Part shown: positions 38,907 to 49,423 of the stretch, piece after piece | Numbering within the stretch: the first letter of the stretch is position 1 | Layout: each line of letters begins with the position of its first letter | Assembly: GCA_964019335.1 (NCBI GenBank) | Contig: OZ025698.1 | Location: 186,001-250,000 of the forward strand | Source: Diplonema japonicum | Taxonomy: Eukaryota > Euglenozoa > Diplonemea > Diplonemida > Diplonemidae | Length of the DNA: 64,000 bases | Reading direction: 5' to 3' | Program-made: the position numbers and the translations under genes | Notes under the pieces: generated by a model | Databases searched by the model: none | What the model saw: only the letters and a program-made list of their open reading frames with translations | Told to the model about the DNA's origin: nothing

Positions 38907-39713
38907 CTAAAAGTCCAGCAAAATCGTGAGGAGGTAGATGGCAGCCACGCCCAGACTCAGCGACGCCAGCTTCCGTCGTGCGTCGCAAGGTTTCTTATTG
39001 AACTCGGAAGGCACGAGCTCCGATGCCCCCACATACATAAAGGTGCCAGCCGACAGGGCTTTAATGAGAGAGCTTGCTGCCGCTGGGAGTACCGAGCGAG
39101 CAAGGAACCCCAATAAGATACCTAGCGGAGTGGATAGAGCAAAGACGGCACCAAGCTGTGTGGCCTCGGCGGTGGGAACTGAAGCAGAGAGGAAACTAGA
39201 CCCAAGTGCTATGCCGGCAATACCTTTGTGGATGCCTATACCCAGTGTCATGAGGAGGACTGCTTTGGTTTCTACTTCTATACCTATGGTCAGACCTTCG
39301 ATCACTGAATGGAAGCTTAAAACTGCCATGAGCACGTGTCCCAATCCTAGCTTTCCAGGTCGGGTCTCAGTTCTTATGTCTTCACTCTCACTACGCATCT
39401 CTTGAGACTCTTCTTCTTGTAATTCGGTATAGCCGCTCTTCAGACTGGTATCCATTCCAAGAAGTGCGAGGTACCCTGTCATCATGACTAGGCTCGAGAT
39501 GTTGTATCCTTTGGGCAGGCCTTCCTCTGCTTCGGGCATCAAATGTATAACGGCCAACGACAGGAAGACTCCTGCAGCAAATGTATTCAATGGCCCCAGC
39601 AACCAATAATCCTGAGCCCCGATCTTTCGCACAGGCAACAGCACACCAGCAAGTGCCGCGACACCTAGGACCACACCAGACACCAACTTCAAGAAAGCCT
39701 CAAGCCCATTCAT
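38907..39713 (-). CDS. ZIP-family (SLC39) metal-ion transporter
   Basis: The start is at ATG 39713 (MNGLEAFLKLVSG), six bases after a CGCACAG acceptor; the codons before it contain no ATG. 268 residues with about eight hydrophobic helices: 1-25, 35-60, 75-93, 125-145, 150-175, 183-205, 210-230 and 245-265. Helix 2 holds LAVIHLMPEAEEG. Helix 4 holds SFHSVIEGLTIGIE, and helix 5 holds GIGIHKGIAGIALG, the ZIP signature with the paired His residues of the binuclear metal centre. A short acidic loop lies between helices 3 and 4 in place of the usual His-rich loop. It probably imports Zn2+ or Fe2+ into the cytosol. Confidence 0.92.
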   Translation of the reverse strand: MNGLEAFLKLVSGVVLGVAALAGVLLPVRKIGAQDYWLLGPLNTFAAGVFLSLAVIHLMPEAEEGLPKGYNISSLVMMTGYLALLGMDTSLKSGYTELQEEESQEMRSESEDIRTETRPGKLGLGHVLMAVLSFHSVIEGLTIGIEVETKAVLLMTLGIGIHKGIAGIALGSSFLSASVPTAEATQLGAVFALSTPLGILLGFLARSVLPAAASSLIKALSAGTFMYVGASELVPSEFNKKPCDARRKLASLSLGVAAIYLLTILLDF

Positions 39714-40538
39714 ATCCACCTGTGCGAATTATAAAATGATGAAGTCTCTGCACTGCCATCACCGTTCGTCGGAATAATAAGAAATAGAAGAAGAAGAAGG
39801 TCGCTTGTGACCCTGCTGGTTACAGTGCTAGAAAGGTCGACAAAGAAGCGAACTTCTCAGGTTCCGCCTCCCGTCGTGTTGGCGATATTGCTACACGGTG
39901 TGGCGTACTGCCGTCGGTGTATTTTTTTCTTTTTATTATTATTATTATATGAGCTTGTACAGGGCATGTTCGTAAACAGATTAAACACAGGCTTGAATGA
40001 TGGGAGAATCCAAACTTCTGTCCGAGAGAAGGGTGTCAGCTCAACGAAGCTTACGGACCACACCACTTCCTATTTTTTCGCATTCTCAATCATGATGGAC
40101 CAGAAACTCATGAGTCCTTCCCAATAATATGAATCAAATTATGGGATCGAATTTTATACCTCTATTACTATGTCTAAAGACACGGTCGGGTTGCTCCATT
40201 CTAACTATTATGTGCAATCACAAAGACATGAACAAGTCAAGTGCTGCGTATGTCCTTCAGATGTTTTCACCTTTTGTATCTGTGGGCTCTGTCATCACGA
40301 GCGCCAGGTTGCGGCTGTGCATGAAGCAACGGTCACTCCACCATGTGTACAGAGGGCAGCAGCACCAAAGTGCAATGATATAGCTTTCCGTTTTGGCACC
40401 CGCCTTTAAGATTTTCTTGCTATATCAATATTATCGTCGAGGTGTGAAAAGAAATCTAGTTGATGGCAGCGTAATGAGCTATTCTATTAGGTAAAGTCCT
40501 GCTCGTGCGCACAAACAAATAACTTTTTTTTTTCTTTC
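39714..40538. other. Intergenic; one Cys-rich plus-strand frame
   Basis: A 79-codon plus-strand frame (40170-40409) contains a Cys/His cluster (VKCCVCPSDVFTFCICGLCHH). It lies opposite the array direction and has no acceptor context, so it may be a mobile-element remnant. Nothing else is visible. Confidence 0.3.
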
Positions 40539-42626
40539 TTAATTCTGATTTGTCCCGGTGCATCCCGCTTTTTGTCGTTTCTCTGCCGCGAGCAAGTGCT
40601 TCACGACTTGATCCTCTCGACAGCTATATGTAGTGAGACCAGAAGCCTTTGCTTGTGCAAGGTTTAAAGGCGTCATCCCCTGACTGTCCTTTGTGAGCGC
40701 ACAAGCGCCCTTTGAGAGCAGGAACTCGACCACAATGTCTAAGGCCATAGCAGCCGCACAATGGAGGGGTGTACGGCCTGTTTGTTTATCCCCCCTTTTC
40801 CCCATCAAACTTGGGCACACCTTTGCCGTCTCTCGCATCCCTTTCGGCCTTATGCTCCATCAAGAGCTGCGAGCTGCTGACGTCTGTCGAGAGGTGGAGT
40901 GGAGTCTTCTCCTTGTTGTCCCTTGCCTTGACATCTGCACCACGCTGCACTAGGGTTCGAGCAGCAGACGGGTGGCGAGAAGCAACAGCGGCGTGAAGGG
41001 CAGTCTTACCCTCGTTGTCTCTAGCTTGGATATCAGCCCCGTGTCCAAGCAGAGCACAGACAGTCGCAGTGGTGTCACCCATTCTGGTGGACTCTCTAGC
41101 AACCTCGTGCAAAGGTGTGCGGCCTTCGTTGTCCCTGGCGTCGACATCCGCATTGTGCTGCAGCAAGAACAGCACGGTCTTTTCACTAACCAGTACGGCG
41201 CTGTGCAGAGGTGCTTTCCCATTGTTGTCCCGTGCGTTCACATCCCCATCGTCTTCAAGCAAGAGCGGCGCAACTTCATTCAGGTTGCGATTGGTAGTCT
41301 GCACCAAACGATGGAAAGGCCTGCACCCCAATCCGTCCGTCGCACTGACGTCAGCCCCGTGATGCAACAAGAGCAAAACGGTAGCCATCTCAACAGAACC
41401 GCTTACAGCAGTGTGGAGGGGTGTGAAGCCATCGTTGTTCCGCAGGAGAACAGAGTCTTGAGCAACGTGCCCATTCTCGAGCAAGATTTGGGCTAGATAA
41501 TCTGCCCCGGCCTGCAGCATCGTGTGCAGGAGTGTGTCTCCTGTGTTGTGGTATATCCCCCAAAAAGATTTTAAAGTTCACCTTGTGTGTCCACCAAATT
41601 CACAGAAGCCCCATGCTGCAGCAGGAGTGACATGCAAGTGAGAACCTCACTTCTCTGCTCTTCAGTCTCATCTGCAGAGTTGGACACAAGTTTCTGTAAA
41701 GCTGTGCGGCCGCATTTGTCTCTGGAGTTGACATCTGCCCCATACTGCAGAAGAAGCTGGACCAGCGCTGTGTTCCCACTGAACCCCGACAGGTAGGTGT
41801 GAAGCGGGGTACAACCTGTTGTGGAAATATCACAATCGCTCTAGTCACCATACCCTTATTGTCCTTTATGTTCGCATCTGCGTTGTGCTGCAGGAGGGCT
41901 TCGACAGCAGCGACTGAGCCACGCCGGCCATGCAGCCCCAACGCAAAGAACAACGGTGTGCGCCCTGCACATGGTTGCTTGGAAAATTTTAAAGAAAAAC
42001 ATACCTTCATCGTTCTTTGCAGCATCATCAGCCCCATGTTGCAGCAGGATGTTGACAACCTCTCCATGTCCAGAAATCGCAGCTCCATGGAGTAGTGAGC
42101 AACTTTGTCTGGTGTGACAATTTATGTGGTTAACATCCACATCGGTGTTCACAAGCAGAAACTCGACACACACAGCAAGGCAAGTAGGGTCGCTCACCGC
42201 CCTATAGAGCACATGACCTACTTTTTCCTTGTCTTTGCAAAGTCCGGCGATTAGAGCCAGGTATAGGATCTCCTGACGCCCTTCGTCATGTCTCCTGTTG
42301 TAAGCTGGAAGCTTCAAGCATTCCCACATATTTATTAAGTCTGCAGGGTATCCCATCTCTGTCAGCTGCACACGTGCCTCGAATTCCTTATGCAGCACCA
42401 CCTGCAGTGTGCTACAGTCCTCAAAGGGTACATCCCTTACCAGTCTCCCATCATTGACACCCCCAACTTCTTCCCCATCAAAGGTCAGGATGAATGTGTT
42501 TTTATACAGCTTGCACAACTCCGCAACATTATCCTTCATCCTCTGAAGGCTCTCAGTCGCTTCAGCGTTCACCATCACAGACTCATGGGGGAGCTTCACC
42601 TCAAGTAGCACAATAGGTATGTCCAT
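40539..42626 (-). CDS. Ankyrin-repeat protein with N-terminal ubiquitin-like region
   Basis: Five exons: 42626-42005, 41964-41854, 41815-41582, 41540-40821 and 40777-40539; introns of 40, 38, 41 and 43 nt; 641 residues. All four introns interrupt ankyrin repeats one base into a codon, just before the Gly of the G-x-TPLH consensus. This suggests that the repeats and introns were duplicated together. Residues 1-80 (ESLQRMKDNVAELCKLYKN, ILTFDGEEVGG, STLQVVL) look like a ubiquitin-like fold. About 12 ankyrin repeats run from about 150 to 610 (for example GRTPLHEVARESTR, GKTALHAAVASRHPSAARTLVQRGADV). Ankyrin stacks bind other proteins; the partner is unknown. Confidence 0.87.
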
Positions 42627-42752
42627 TTTTTTTTTCTTCTCTTTATTTAATTCTGAGCAGCTCTCTTAAAGAATTTAGGCAGAAGAATAAAATCAGGTTA
42701 CTTATTATTCGTATTCCATGCCCAGGTCCACCCATGAAATAATAACTATTTA

Positions 42753-42868
42753 TTTAGTGAAAATAAGATTATATGATTTTCATGTGTGGTGGCAGTGGTT
42801 TAAGGGTATATGACTTCATGAGTGAAGGAGTTCAACATGCCACCACAAGTGAAACTATTTTCACTAAA
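42753..42868. repeat. Imperfect inverted repeat (hairpin)
   Basis: Left arm 42753-42794 (TTTAGTGAAAATA ... TGTGGTGGCA) and right arm 42838-42868 are reverse complements apart from a short insertion in the left arm. Looks like a small foldback element or the remnant ends of a MITE at the edge of the strand-switch region. Confidence 0.7.
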
Positions 42869-42944
42869 TCCGTTGTTTTATTTAACATCAGTCAGATTTG
42901 AAAGGGTGGGGTATTACCAGTGATGGGTGAATCCTAATTAGGAC

Positions 42945-43078
42945 TAGACTGGACTGGACCGGACCGGATCCGGCATGAATTTCGACCCAATTATGCTGGA
43001 CTGACCAGACTGGACCAGACTGGACCGGACCAGACCGGACTGGACTGGACTGGACTGGACTGAACTGGACCGGACAAG
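42945..43078. repeat. GGACT/GGACC pentanucleotide minisatellite
   Basis: Tandem 5-bp units of the form TGGAC or CGGAC, interrupted once by non-repeat sequence around 42975-43000. Related tracts on the opposite strand occur at 46636-46706. Confidence 0.75.
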
Positions 43079-43205
43079 ATACCACCACAACACCACATCC
43101 CCCCCTCAAATGTATAAACAGATGTCTACAAGAAAAGATGTTACACAGGTACTGAGAGACAACAACAACAACAAAAAAAAAAAAAAACCTTTATCTTCTT
43201 TTTCA

Positions 43206-43488
43206 GGTGGTGGGGATAACATGAAAATATAAGAAAAACATCAGATGTGTTGTTTGCTGTTGACCTCCTCATCTGTTATCACTGAGCCACACGAGTGCAG
43301 AATCTTGGTTACCCAGGGTGCCCTGGCTAGGGTTGAGCTGAACCCCACACACATTAAGGACACAACACAGAGCACAGAAGAAGCTACAACTCAGCCACAG
43401 TGATTAAGGACACGATGCAGAACACAGAAGAAGCTACAACCTGGCTGTGGTGCACCCCCTGTAATCAAGTAGACAGTTCTTGTGCAGG
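43206..43488 (+). repeat. Dispersed repeat R1, copy a
   Basis: Begins GGTGGTGGGGATAACATG and ends near CCCCCTGTAATCAAGTAG, with the internal landmark TGTTGACCTCCTC. Matches the copy at 52262 over its length but with many CG to TG or CA changes, and has an internal duplication of the GAAGCTACAAC segment. Confidence 0.8.
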
Positions 43489-43648
43489 GCACTGCCAACA
43501 CCAGCCTCCTTTAACTCTTGTATATTATTCCAAAGGCTGTGTGGAAAATATGAAAAATATAAACTAAATGCTGCCCTTAACAAGAAAAAGAAAAAAGAAA
43601 AAAAAAACACCAGCCCAAATTTACCCTTAAAAATCACTTCAAAAAAGG

Positions 43649-43852
43649 GTGCCCAGAAAGAGGCCAGAAGTGGACATTATGAGTGATGGTAGCACTGATA
43701 GCTCATCCCTATTATGCAATTTTGGTAAAGACAGTGATTCTGATACAAATTTGACTGATTCTGAGGAATTCCTGGAAGGCATCCAGTTTTGTGAAGATTG
43801 GAATCCTTGTGGACCCTGTTTTGACATCAGAGGCTCAACACAATGGGGATAG
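43649..43852 (+). other. Short acidic reading frame, possible transposase fragment
   Basis: A 67-codon frame with an acidic Ser/Asp-rich run (GKDSDSDTNLTDSEEFLEGI). Such acidic segments occur near the N-terminus of piggyBac-like transposases, but there is no catalytic region here. It is flanked by R1 repeats. Weak evidence. Confidence 0.25.
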
Positions 43853-44275
43853 CATGAAAAAACATCAGATGTGTTGTCACTGTTGACCTCCTCATTGGTC
43901 ATCACCAGTAGCTCCCAAGTGGAAGAGGTGACAAACAGGCAGCAAGAGCTGTACACCACACACATTAAAGACATGACATGGAATGCAGAAGAAGCTACAA
44001 CTCGGTTGTGGTGTGCCCCCTGTAATCAAGTGTCAGTCATCACCAGTAGTGCCCAAGTGGGAGAACATAATGCAGATGCTCAGGGTGATGAATTGGCAGC
44101 AAACTGCATGAATGTTGGTTACCCTGGGTTGTGTTGCTCTGGCTGGGGTTAAGCTGCACACTGCACACATTAAGGACACAATGCAGAACACAGAAGAAGC
44201 TACAACTTGGCTGCAGTGCCCCCCCCTGTATCAAGTTAACAGTTCTTGTGCAGGTGCCACCAACATGATGAACAG
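43842..44275 (+). repeat. Dispersed repeat R1, copies b and c (partial, nested)
   Basis: Two degenerate copies head to tail, each with the internal GACCTCCTCATTGGTCATCA or CAGTCATCACCAGTAG segment, the GTTGAGCTGCACAC-type segment and GAAGCTACAACT. Highly CpG-poor compared with the 52-kb copy. Confidence 0.7.
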
Positions 44276-44871
44276 GCATTTTCCTCCATCCACTTGGCTG
44301 GTCGTCACCTGTAGCACCCTGAGCAGTGTTGGTCAGTCCCATCCCATCCCCTAAAACGGAATACAGGCCTGGACGGGACTCGTGGGACTCATGGGACTCC
44401 CCAACACTGTCATTATTTTTGATAGTTTTGCAACTTTTTTTTTTTTTTTTTTATTTTCCCTTTGGAAAAAAAAAAAAAAAAATGGGGAAAAAAAAAAGAG
44501 AAAAAAATCCTTGATTTTTTTTGACATACATGATGTGTTTACCTTTTTTTTTCCCTTCTTTTTTTCTTGTCTTCTCACATTTTTTCACACACCTAAGCCA
44601 AGCTGTTGTTTCTGCTTTACACATCAAATGTTGTATTTGGATGTAATAGAAAAGGGGGGAAATAATAAATAATATGTATAAGAGGAGGGTGTGTATGTTT
44701 ATACAACCTGTGTAAACAGATCAGTTCCTTGCTTTCAGTGCCATGCCCCTGATGTGTGTGATGTACAGCTCAACCCCTGCATCACACTGCCTGTTTATTG
44801 CACATATTTTCATGTTATCCCCCCCCCACCTGAAAATAATATATAGGAGATAAATATATGAGTTAAAGGAG

Positions 44872-45372
44872 GCTGGTGTTGGCAGCACCCTGCACAAGAA
44901 CTGTCTACTTGATTACAGGGGGCACACCACAGCCGAGTTGTAGCTTCTTCTGCATTCTGCATCGTTTCCTTAATCACCATGGCCAGGATGTAGCTTCTTC
45001 TGTGTTCCACATCATGCCCTTAATCACTGCAGCCAGGTTCTTGCATTCCGTGTCATTTCCTTAACCACCACGGCTGGGTTGTAGCTTCTTCTGCATTCTG
45101 CATCGTGTCCTTAATCACTACGACTGAGTTGTAGCTTTTTGTGTTCCATGTCATTTCCTTAATCACGATGGCTGGACGGCTGGGTTGTAGCTTCTTCTGC
45201 ATTCTGTGTCGTGTCCTTAATGTGTGTGGTGTTCAGCTCAACCCCAGCCAGGGCACCCCAGGTAACCAAGATTCTGTGCTCATGTGGTTTGCTCAGTGAT
45301 GACAGATGAGGAGGTCAAAAGTGAACAACACATCTGATGTTTTTCTTATATTTTCATGTTATCCCCACCACC
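44872..45372 (-). repeat. Dispersed repeat R1, inverted and rearranged copies
   Basis: Reverse-complement matches to R1, with the GTTGTAGCTTCTTCTGC segment repeated about four times, ending in the reverse complement of the R1 start (CATGTTATCCCCACCACC at 45355-45372). Confidence 0.75.
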
Positions 45373-45784
45373 TGAAAAAGAAGATAAAAGATTTTTTTTT
45401 TTTTTTCCTACCAACAGTCAGCACCCCCATGCACACTGAAATTTTCTTTTTTTCTTTTTTTTTTTTGTATATTGTGCACCAGGAGGTGCACATTGTGACA
45501 CCTGCTTTTCCCTGTGCAGCATAGTGGTACATGTAAAAAAACATTGCATTGTATTTTTCTTGCAAAGGCCTCTTTTTAATATTTTTTTCAAAGCAGGTCT
45601 CCAAACCCCCTGACATTTTTTTTAATTTTTTTTTTTTTACATAGCCACAACAAGGTAGTATGAGCCTTGCCTCACATCCCACCCAAACCTAGGACCTCTT
45701 ATTTTGAACTTTTGAAACCAAAAGTACCAAAAAAATGCAAGCCCCAGCCTAAATTTGGGTCTTTGTGACACAAAAAACACAAAG

Positions 45785-45930
45785 AAATTTTTTGGTCCCA
45801 AGAGTCCCCTGAGTCCCTTGAGTCCCTTCAGTCCCCTGAGTCCCCTCCAGACCCCTGAAAATTTCAGGGGACTCCTGTCCTGTCCCTTGGAGTCCCCTGA
45901 GTCCCTCAAGGGTCTGGACCAACACTGCCC
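45785..45930. repeat. GTCCCYTGA minisatellite
   Basis: Degenerate 9-10 bp units (GAGTCCCCT, GAGTCCCTT) in tandem. A related GGGACTC tract is at 44375-44400. Confidence 0.65.
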
Positions 45931-45931
45931 T

Positions 45932-46072
45932 GAGTGGAAGAACAAATTGCAGATGCTCAGGGTGAGTAAACTACTTAGGGCACCAGCTGGGGTTGAGCTG
46001 CACACCACATGCATTAAGGACACGATGCGGAACGCAGAAGCGGCCAAGGTGCACCCCCTGTCACTGGTCTCC
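45932..46072 (+). repeat. Dispersed repeat R1, copy e (5'-truncated)
   Basis: Starts within the element at GAGTGGAAGAAC and runs to GTGCACCCCCTGT. Confidence 0.6.
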
Positions 46073-46091
46073 TTTACCTCTTTCATGTTAT

Positions 46092-46321
46092 TTGGTGGTG
46101 GGGATTACAGAAATATGGAAATATAAGAAGTACATCAGATGTGTTGTTCACTGTTGACCTCCACGTCGGTCATCACTGGTAGCGCCCGAGTGGAGGAACG
46201 TATTGCAGATGCTCTGGTGTTGAGCTGCACACTGCACACATTAAGGACACGACACGGAATATTGTGCTGTCAGTGTTGTGGTGATATAGTCACCACTTTC
46301 GACCTTGATGATGCAAAGAGG

Positions 46322-46357
<36 letters not shown>

Positions 46358-46628
46358 TAAGGAATTCCCTGTTCCACCAAGTTCCGGTTCCACTGGTTCC
46401 ACCGTTCCACCAAGCTCCGACTTTTCAGTTTGGTGGAAGGGAACGGAATGACCCACCCCTGCATGAGCAGAATCTGGTTACCCGGGACGCCCCGGCTGGG
46501 GTTGAGCTGAACACCGCACACATTAAGAACACGACACGGAACGCAGAAGAAGCTGTGGTGTACCCCCTGTAATCAAGTAGTCTTGTGCAGGTCCTTTAAC
46601 TCATATATCTCTCACCACGGCCGGGTTG
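46092..46628 (+). repeat. Dispersed repeat R1, copy f, interrupted by poly-A
   Basis: 5' part at 46092-46262 (GGTGGGGATTACAG onward) and 3' part at 46460-46628 are separated by a 34-nt poly-A run (46322-46355) and a short GGTTCCACC-type tandem tract. Retains more CpG than the copies at 43-45 kb. Confidence 0.65.
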
Positions 46629-46751
46629 TAGCTTCGGTCAGTCCGGCCGATCCGGTCAGTCTGGTCAGTCCGGTCAGTCCGGTAAATTGGGTACACCGGA
46701 CCGGACCGGATTCACCCATCACTGCTTGCAGGCACCAAGTGGGGGTGCAAG

Positions 46752-47330
46752 GCATCGACCCTCCATACTGTCTACCTCACCTATGTCTTACCTGTGGTGA
46801 GATACGCCCTTGGAGTGTGCGGACCCACCCTGACAGCCAGAGACATCGCAATGCTGGAAGTAGCACACAACACAGCAGCATGCATCATAACAGGCTGCCT
46901 TCCTACAACACCTATCCAAGACCTCCTGAAAATCGCAAGGTTATGGCTGGTATGGGAGATGATAAAATACAAGACATCATCCATGTATGAGAAGCTTGTA
47001 AGGATGGAGGGAAACAAAGGCCAACAAGGCAGAGAGAGGACACAATGGTGGGAATCTGGACACAGCTGTGGCGGCTTCTGAAAGGCAAGGGAGCGACCCT
47101 CACACTGCGGTACATCCTAAGTCACCGTGGTATTGCAGGGAATGAAGTGGCTGACAGGTTGGCAGCGGCGGGTGTGAAAGAACAACAGAGGCAGCCAGTG
47201 AGCCTTGGAGCAGCGAAAAACAAGCTCCGGAAATGTGCAAAAGACAGGATTGATGCAGAGCTGGACAAGCAGACAGCCTACCAGAAGCTGACAAAGGGCA
47301 AGGAACCCCCAAAGAGACACATGCTAGTGT
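46752..47330 (+). pseudogene. Non-LTR retrotransposon (LINE) remnant: end of RT plus RNase H
   Basis: Frame 46752-47040 reads LHTVYLTYVLPVVRYALGVCG followed by ARDIAMLEVAHNTAACIITGCLPTTPIQDLLKIA, which matches the thumb region after the reverse transcriptase of jockey/ingi-like LINEs. A frame change then leads to an RNase H domain (47045-47330: LTLRYILSHRGIAGNEVADRLAAAGVKEQ) with the family HxGIxGNExAD motif. The 5' part of the element (endonuclease and RT catalytic core) is absent and the frame is broken, so it is a dead fragment. Confidence 0.8.
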
Positions 47331-47340
47331 GCACTTCAGG

Positions 47341-47865
47341 TGTGCATGTGTCAAAAATAACCCCCCCTCGACCTTCATACTCCTCCCGAACTAACACGAT
47401 CAGTGCATTCACGTCCGCCCCTGTGTGTGATTCACCCTCTGAGTATCCGACCAGCCCAGAAATGTTGGCACTGGTGGCGTCTGTGCTTAACGGCAACAGG
47501 GTCTTTTCGATGCTTTGCTTCACTCTTCTCGAGCCCTTGCCTCCTTCTCGAATCCGGGCCCCTTTGCCAGCAGCGTGTCTGGTGTCGGTATCTTCATGTG
47601 CGAGCTCCACCAATGGGATGCTGAGAAGGCGTGTTTGCTGCTTGGTGGTGGTGGTGCCTGCGACCAAACACAACATCGCCCACCAATCTATGAACTCCTG
47701 TCCCACCACGGGGCAAAGCACTGCCTGTTGAGGTCCTTCGAAGATTTTGACACTCAGGCACCTGGCTTTCCCTGTTGAAGTTTCAGCCAAAAAAAATTCT
47801 CGCATCATTCTCGCATGCGAGAATTTGGTGCGAGTCGTCTCACCACTATGCCTAGGGGGGGTCAC
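47341..47865. other. Degenerate coding-like segment of unknown origin
   Basis: Directly after the LINE RNase H piece. The plus strand reads coding-like in two frames (SEYPTSPEMLALVASVLNGN; then FMCELHQWDAEKACLLLGGG), while the minus strand is open from 47865 to 47278. I cannot tell the true strand. It is probably a frame-shifted remnant of another gene or element. Confidence 0.3.
47807..47824. repeat. Perfect 18-bp palindrome
   Basis: ATTCTCGCATGCGAGAAT, preceded ten bases upstream by another ATTCTCGCAT. Lies just outside the foldback element. Confidence 0.6.
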
Positions 47866-48476
47866 ATGGGGGTGGTAAAGTGGGTTTTTTCAAATTCGGA
47901 AATGCAGAACACTGGAGCCACTTAAACCATGTAAAACGCCCCTTTCTCGACCAAAAAATCGATTTCCGCCCAGTACTTTTTACTTTTGGGCACCTACAAA
48001 GCATTATTTTGCATTTTTAAAACTGGTGACCACGGTTTGGTACCTGGCCTGTTGTCTCCCCTGTAGTTTCTGAGTTTTCTGAAAATTTTAGAATTTGACC
48101 ATGGTTTGTTCCACCCTTTGAACGCGGCTCTTTAGGACGCCGCTACCGTTTGAACGGCAGAGTACTCTCTTACATTGTCCTTTTGTGAACTTTTCTGTGT
48201 TTTGCGTGGCATTTCTGATGAATATCTATCATTTTCCCGAGGTTAGGATGGTAAGTTTGTTTTTGCAAATATTTCAGGTACCAGACCGTGGTCACTGTTT
48301 TTCAAGAATACAGATAAAGCATTAACAAGTGCCCAGAAATGCTCTTACCGACGAATTTTGATTTTTTGGTTAATTTGGAGGGTATTGCGCGGTTTTTTTT
48401 ACCTTAGGGGAAAGAATTTTAAAAAACTTTTTTTTCACGTTTAACTACGTTTTTTAGGACCATGTGACCCCCCCTA
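47853..48476. mobile_element. Foldback/MITE-like element, 624 bp
   Basis: Both ends carry TAGGGGGGGTCACATGG in inverted orientation (47853 inward, 48476 inward). A second inverted pair deeper inside, GTGACCACGGTYTGGTACCT (about 48027-48047 and 48277-48297), and CCAAAAAATC/GATTTTTTGG between them, show that the whole element is a long imperfect inverted repeat. No transposase is encoded. The right end is followed by a poly-C run, so target-site duplication cannot be judged. Confidence 0.8.
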
Positions 48477-48586
48477 CCCCCCCCCCCCCCCCCCCCAGCA
48501 CGAGGTACTTGGTGTCTTCTTCTTGTTGTCTTTCCTCTTCGTTTTTTATTTCTATTTTCCCTCATGAACACTGCACCAACAGGAGG

Positions 48587-49423
48587 ATGGTGGGGGGCGA
48601 CATGAACTTCAGCATCAATATCACCCCCCCCTACCAAGACGAGCCAGCTGCACTGGGGGTTGTGCGAATGTCACCCTCACGCAGTCCAAGCAGGTTGCCA
48701 TCTCAGCATCCACACACACCACAACCACAACTGCAGCCACAGCCCCCTGACGGAGTGGGCGACCCAGGCAAGCTGAGAGACCTATATGAGAAGTTCTTGA
48801 AGTACCAGAAAAAGATGGTAGGGATGGAAGAGAGGCTGAAGGGACGGGACATTGAAGTAGCTAGGCTGAGGGAAGAGTCCTCTACAAGGGAGAGGACATT
48901 AGCTGCGACGACACAAGCGCTGAAGATGAAGGAGACGGAGTGTGAAACTATGAAGGAAGAGATAGGAAGGCTTGTGGCACAGGTGAGCACCTTAAACAAC
49001 CTGCTTGGACGTGAAAGGGAAAGGGACAAAGCCGCACTGCAGGAGAGGGAAACAGCCAGGGAGAACGAACGACGGGATATGGAGACAAGAGAACAGCTGG
49101 AAAGACATTCCAGATTGTTGAGCAATCAACAGCTACACGTTGCGAAAACAGAGCAGTCACAGACCCACCTTGCATCTCTCCTCGACGACCTCAGACAGAT
49201 TGTCTTGGACCAGGAGGTGGAGAAGGCGGCCCCACATGTCTTCACACCCACCTCCCCCAACAAGACCCTTGCCATCCCAAGGTCTGTTCTAACTGCTTTA
49301 AAAACAGCTTCACCCTTGGAGCCCTATTCTGGCGATCTAGCACCCTTTGCAAGTCTCCCGCCCGGGGACCAGACCCTCCCTACAGAACTGAAACCCATAC
49401 TCAGCCGAACCCGTGGCCATTAG
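48587..49423 (+). CDS. Coiled-coil protein, first gene of the plus-strand array
   Basis: The start is at ATG 48587 (MVGGDMNFSINITPPYQDE), four bases after a CCAACAG acceptor. The frame extends upstream only through a CCC run without an ATG. 278 residues. Residues 1-65 are Pro/Ser/Gln-rich; about 65-220 form one long coiled coil (RDLYEKFLKYQKKMVGMEER through RHSRLLSNQQLHVAKTEQ). The C-terminus has several TP/SP motifs. No family is recognised. Its start lies only about 110 bp from the foldback element, at the edge of the strand-switch region. Confidence 0.75.
   Translation: MVGGDMNFSINITPPYQDEPAALGVVRMSPSRSPSRLPSQHPHTPQPQLQPQPPDGVGDPGKLRDLYEKFLKYQKKMVGMEERLKGRDIEVARLREESSTRERTLAATTQALKMKETECETMKEEIGRLVAQVSTLNNLLGRERERDKAALQERETARENERRDMETREQLERHSRLLSNQQLHVAKTEQSQTHLASLLDDLRQIVLDQEVEKAAPHVFTPTSPNKTLAIPRSVLTALKTASPLEPYSGDLAPFASLPPGDQTLPTELKPILSRTRGH

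Noticed and set aside
43434..46990. Numerous short frames in the strand-switch region as genes
   Set aside because: They arise from R1 repeats and homopolymers, share repeated peptides, and lack acceptor context.
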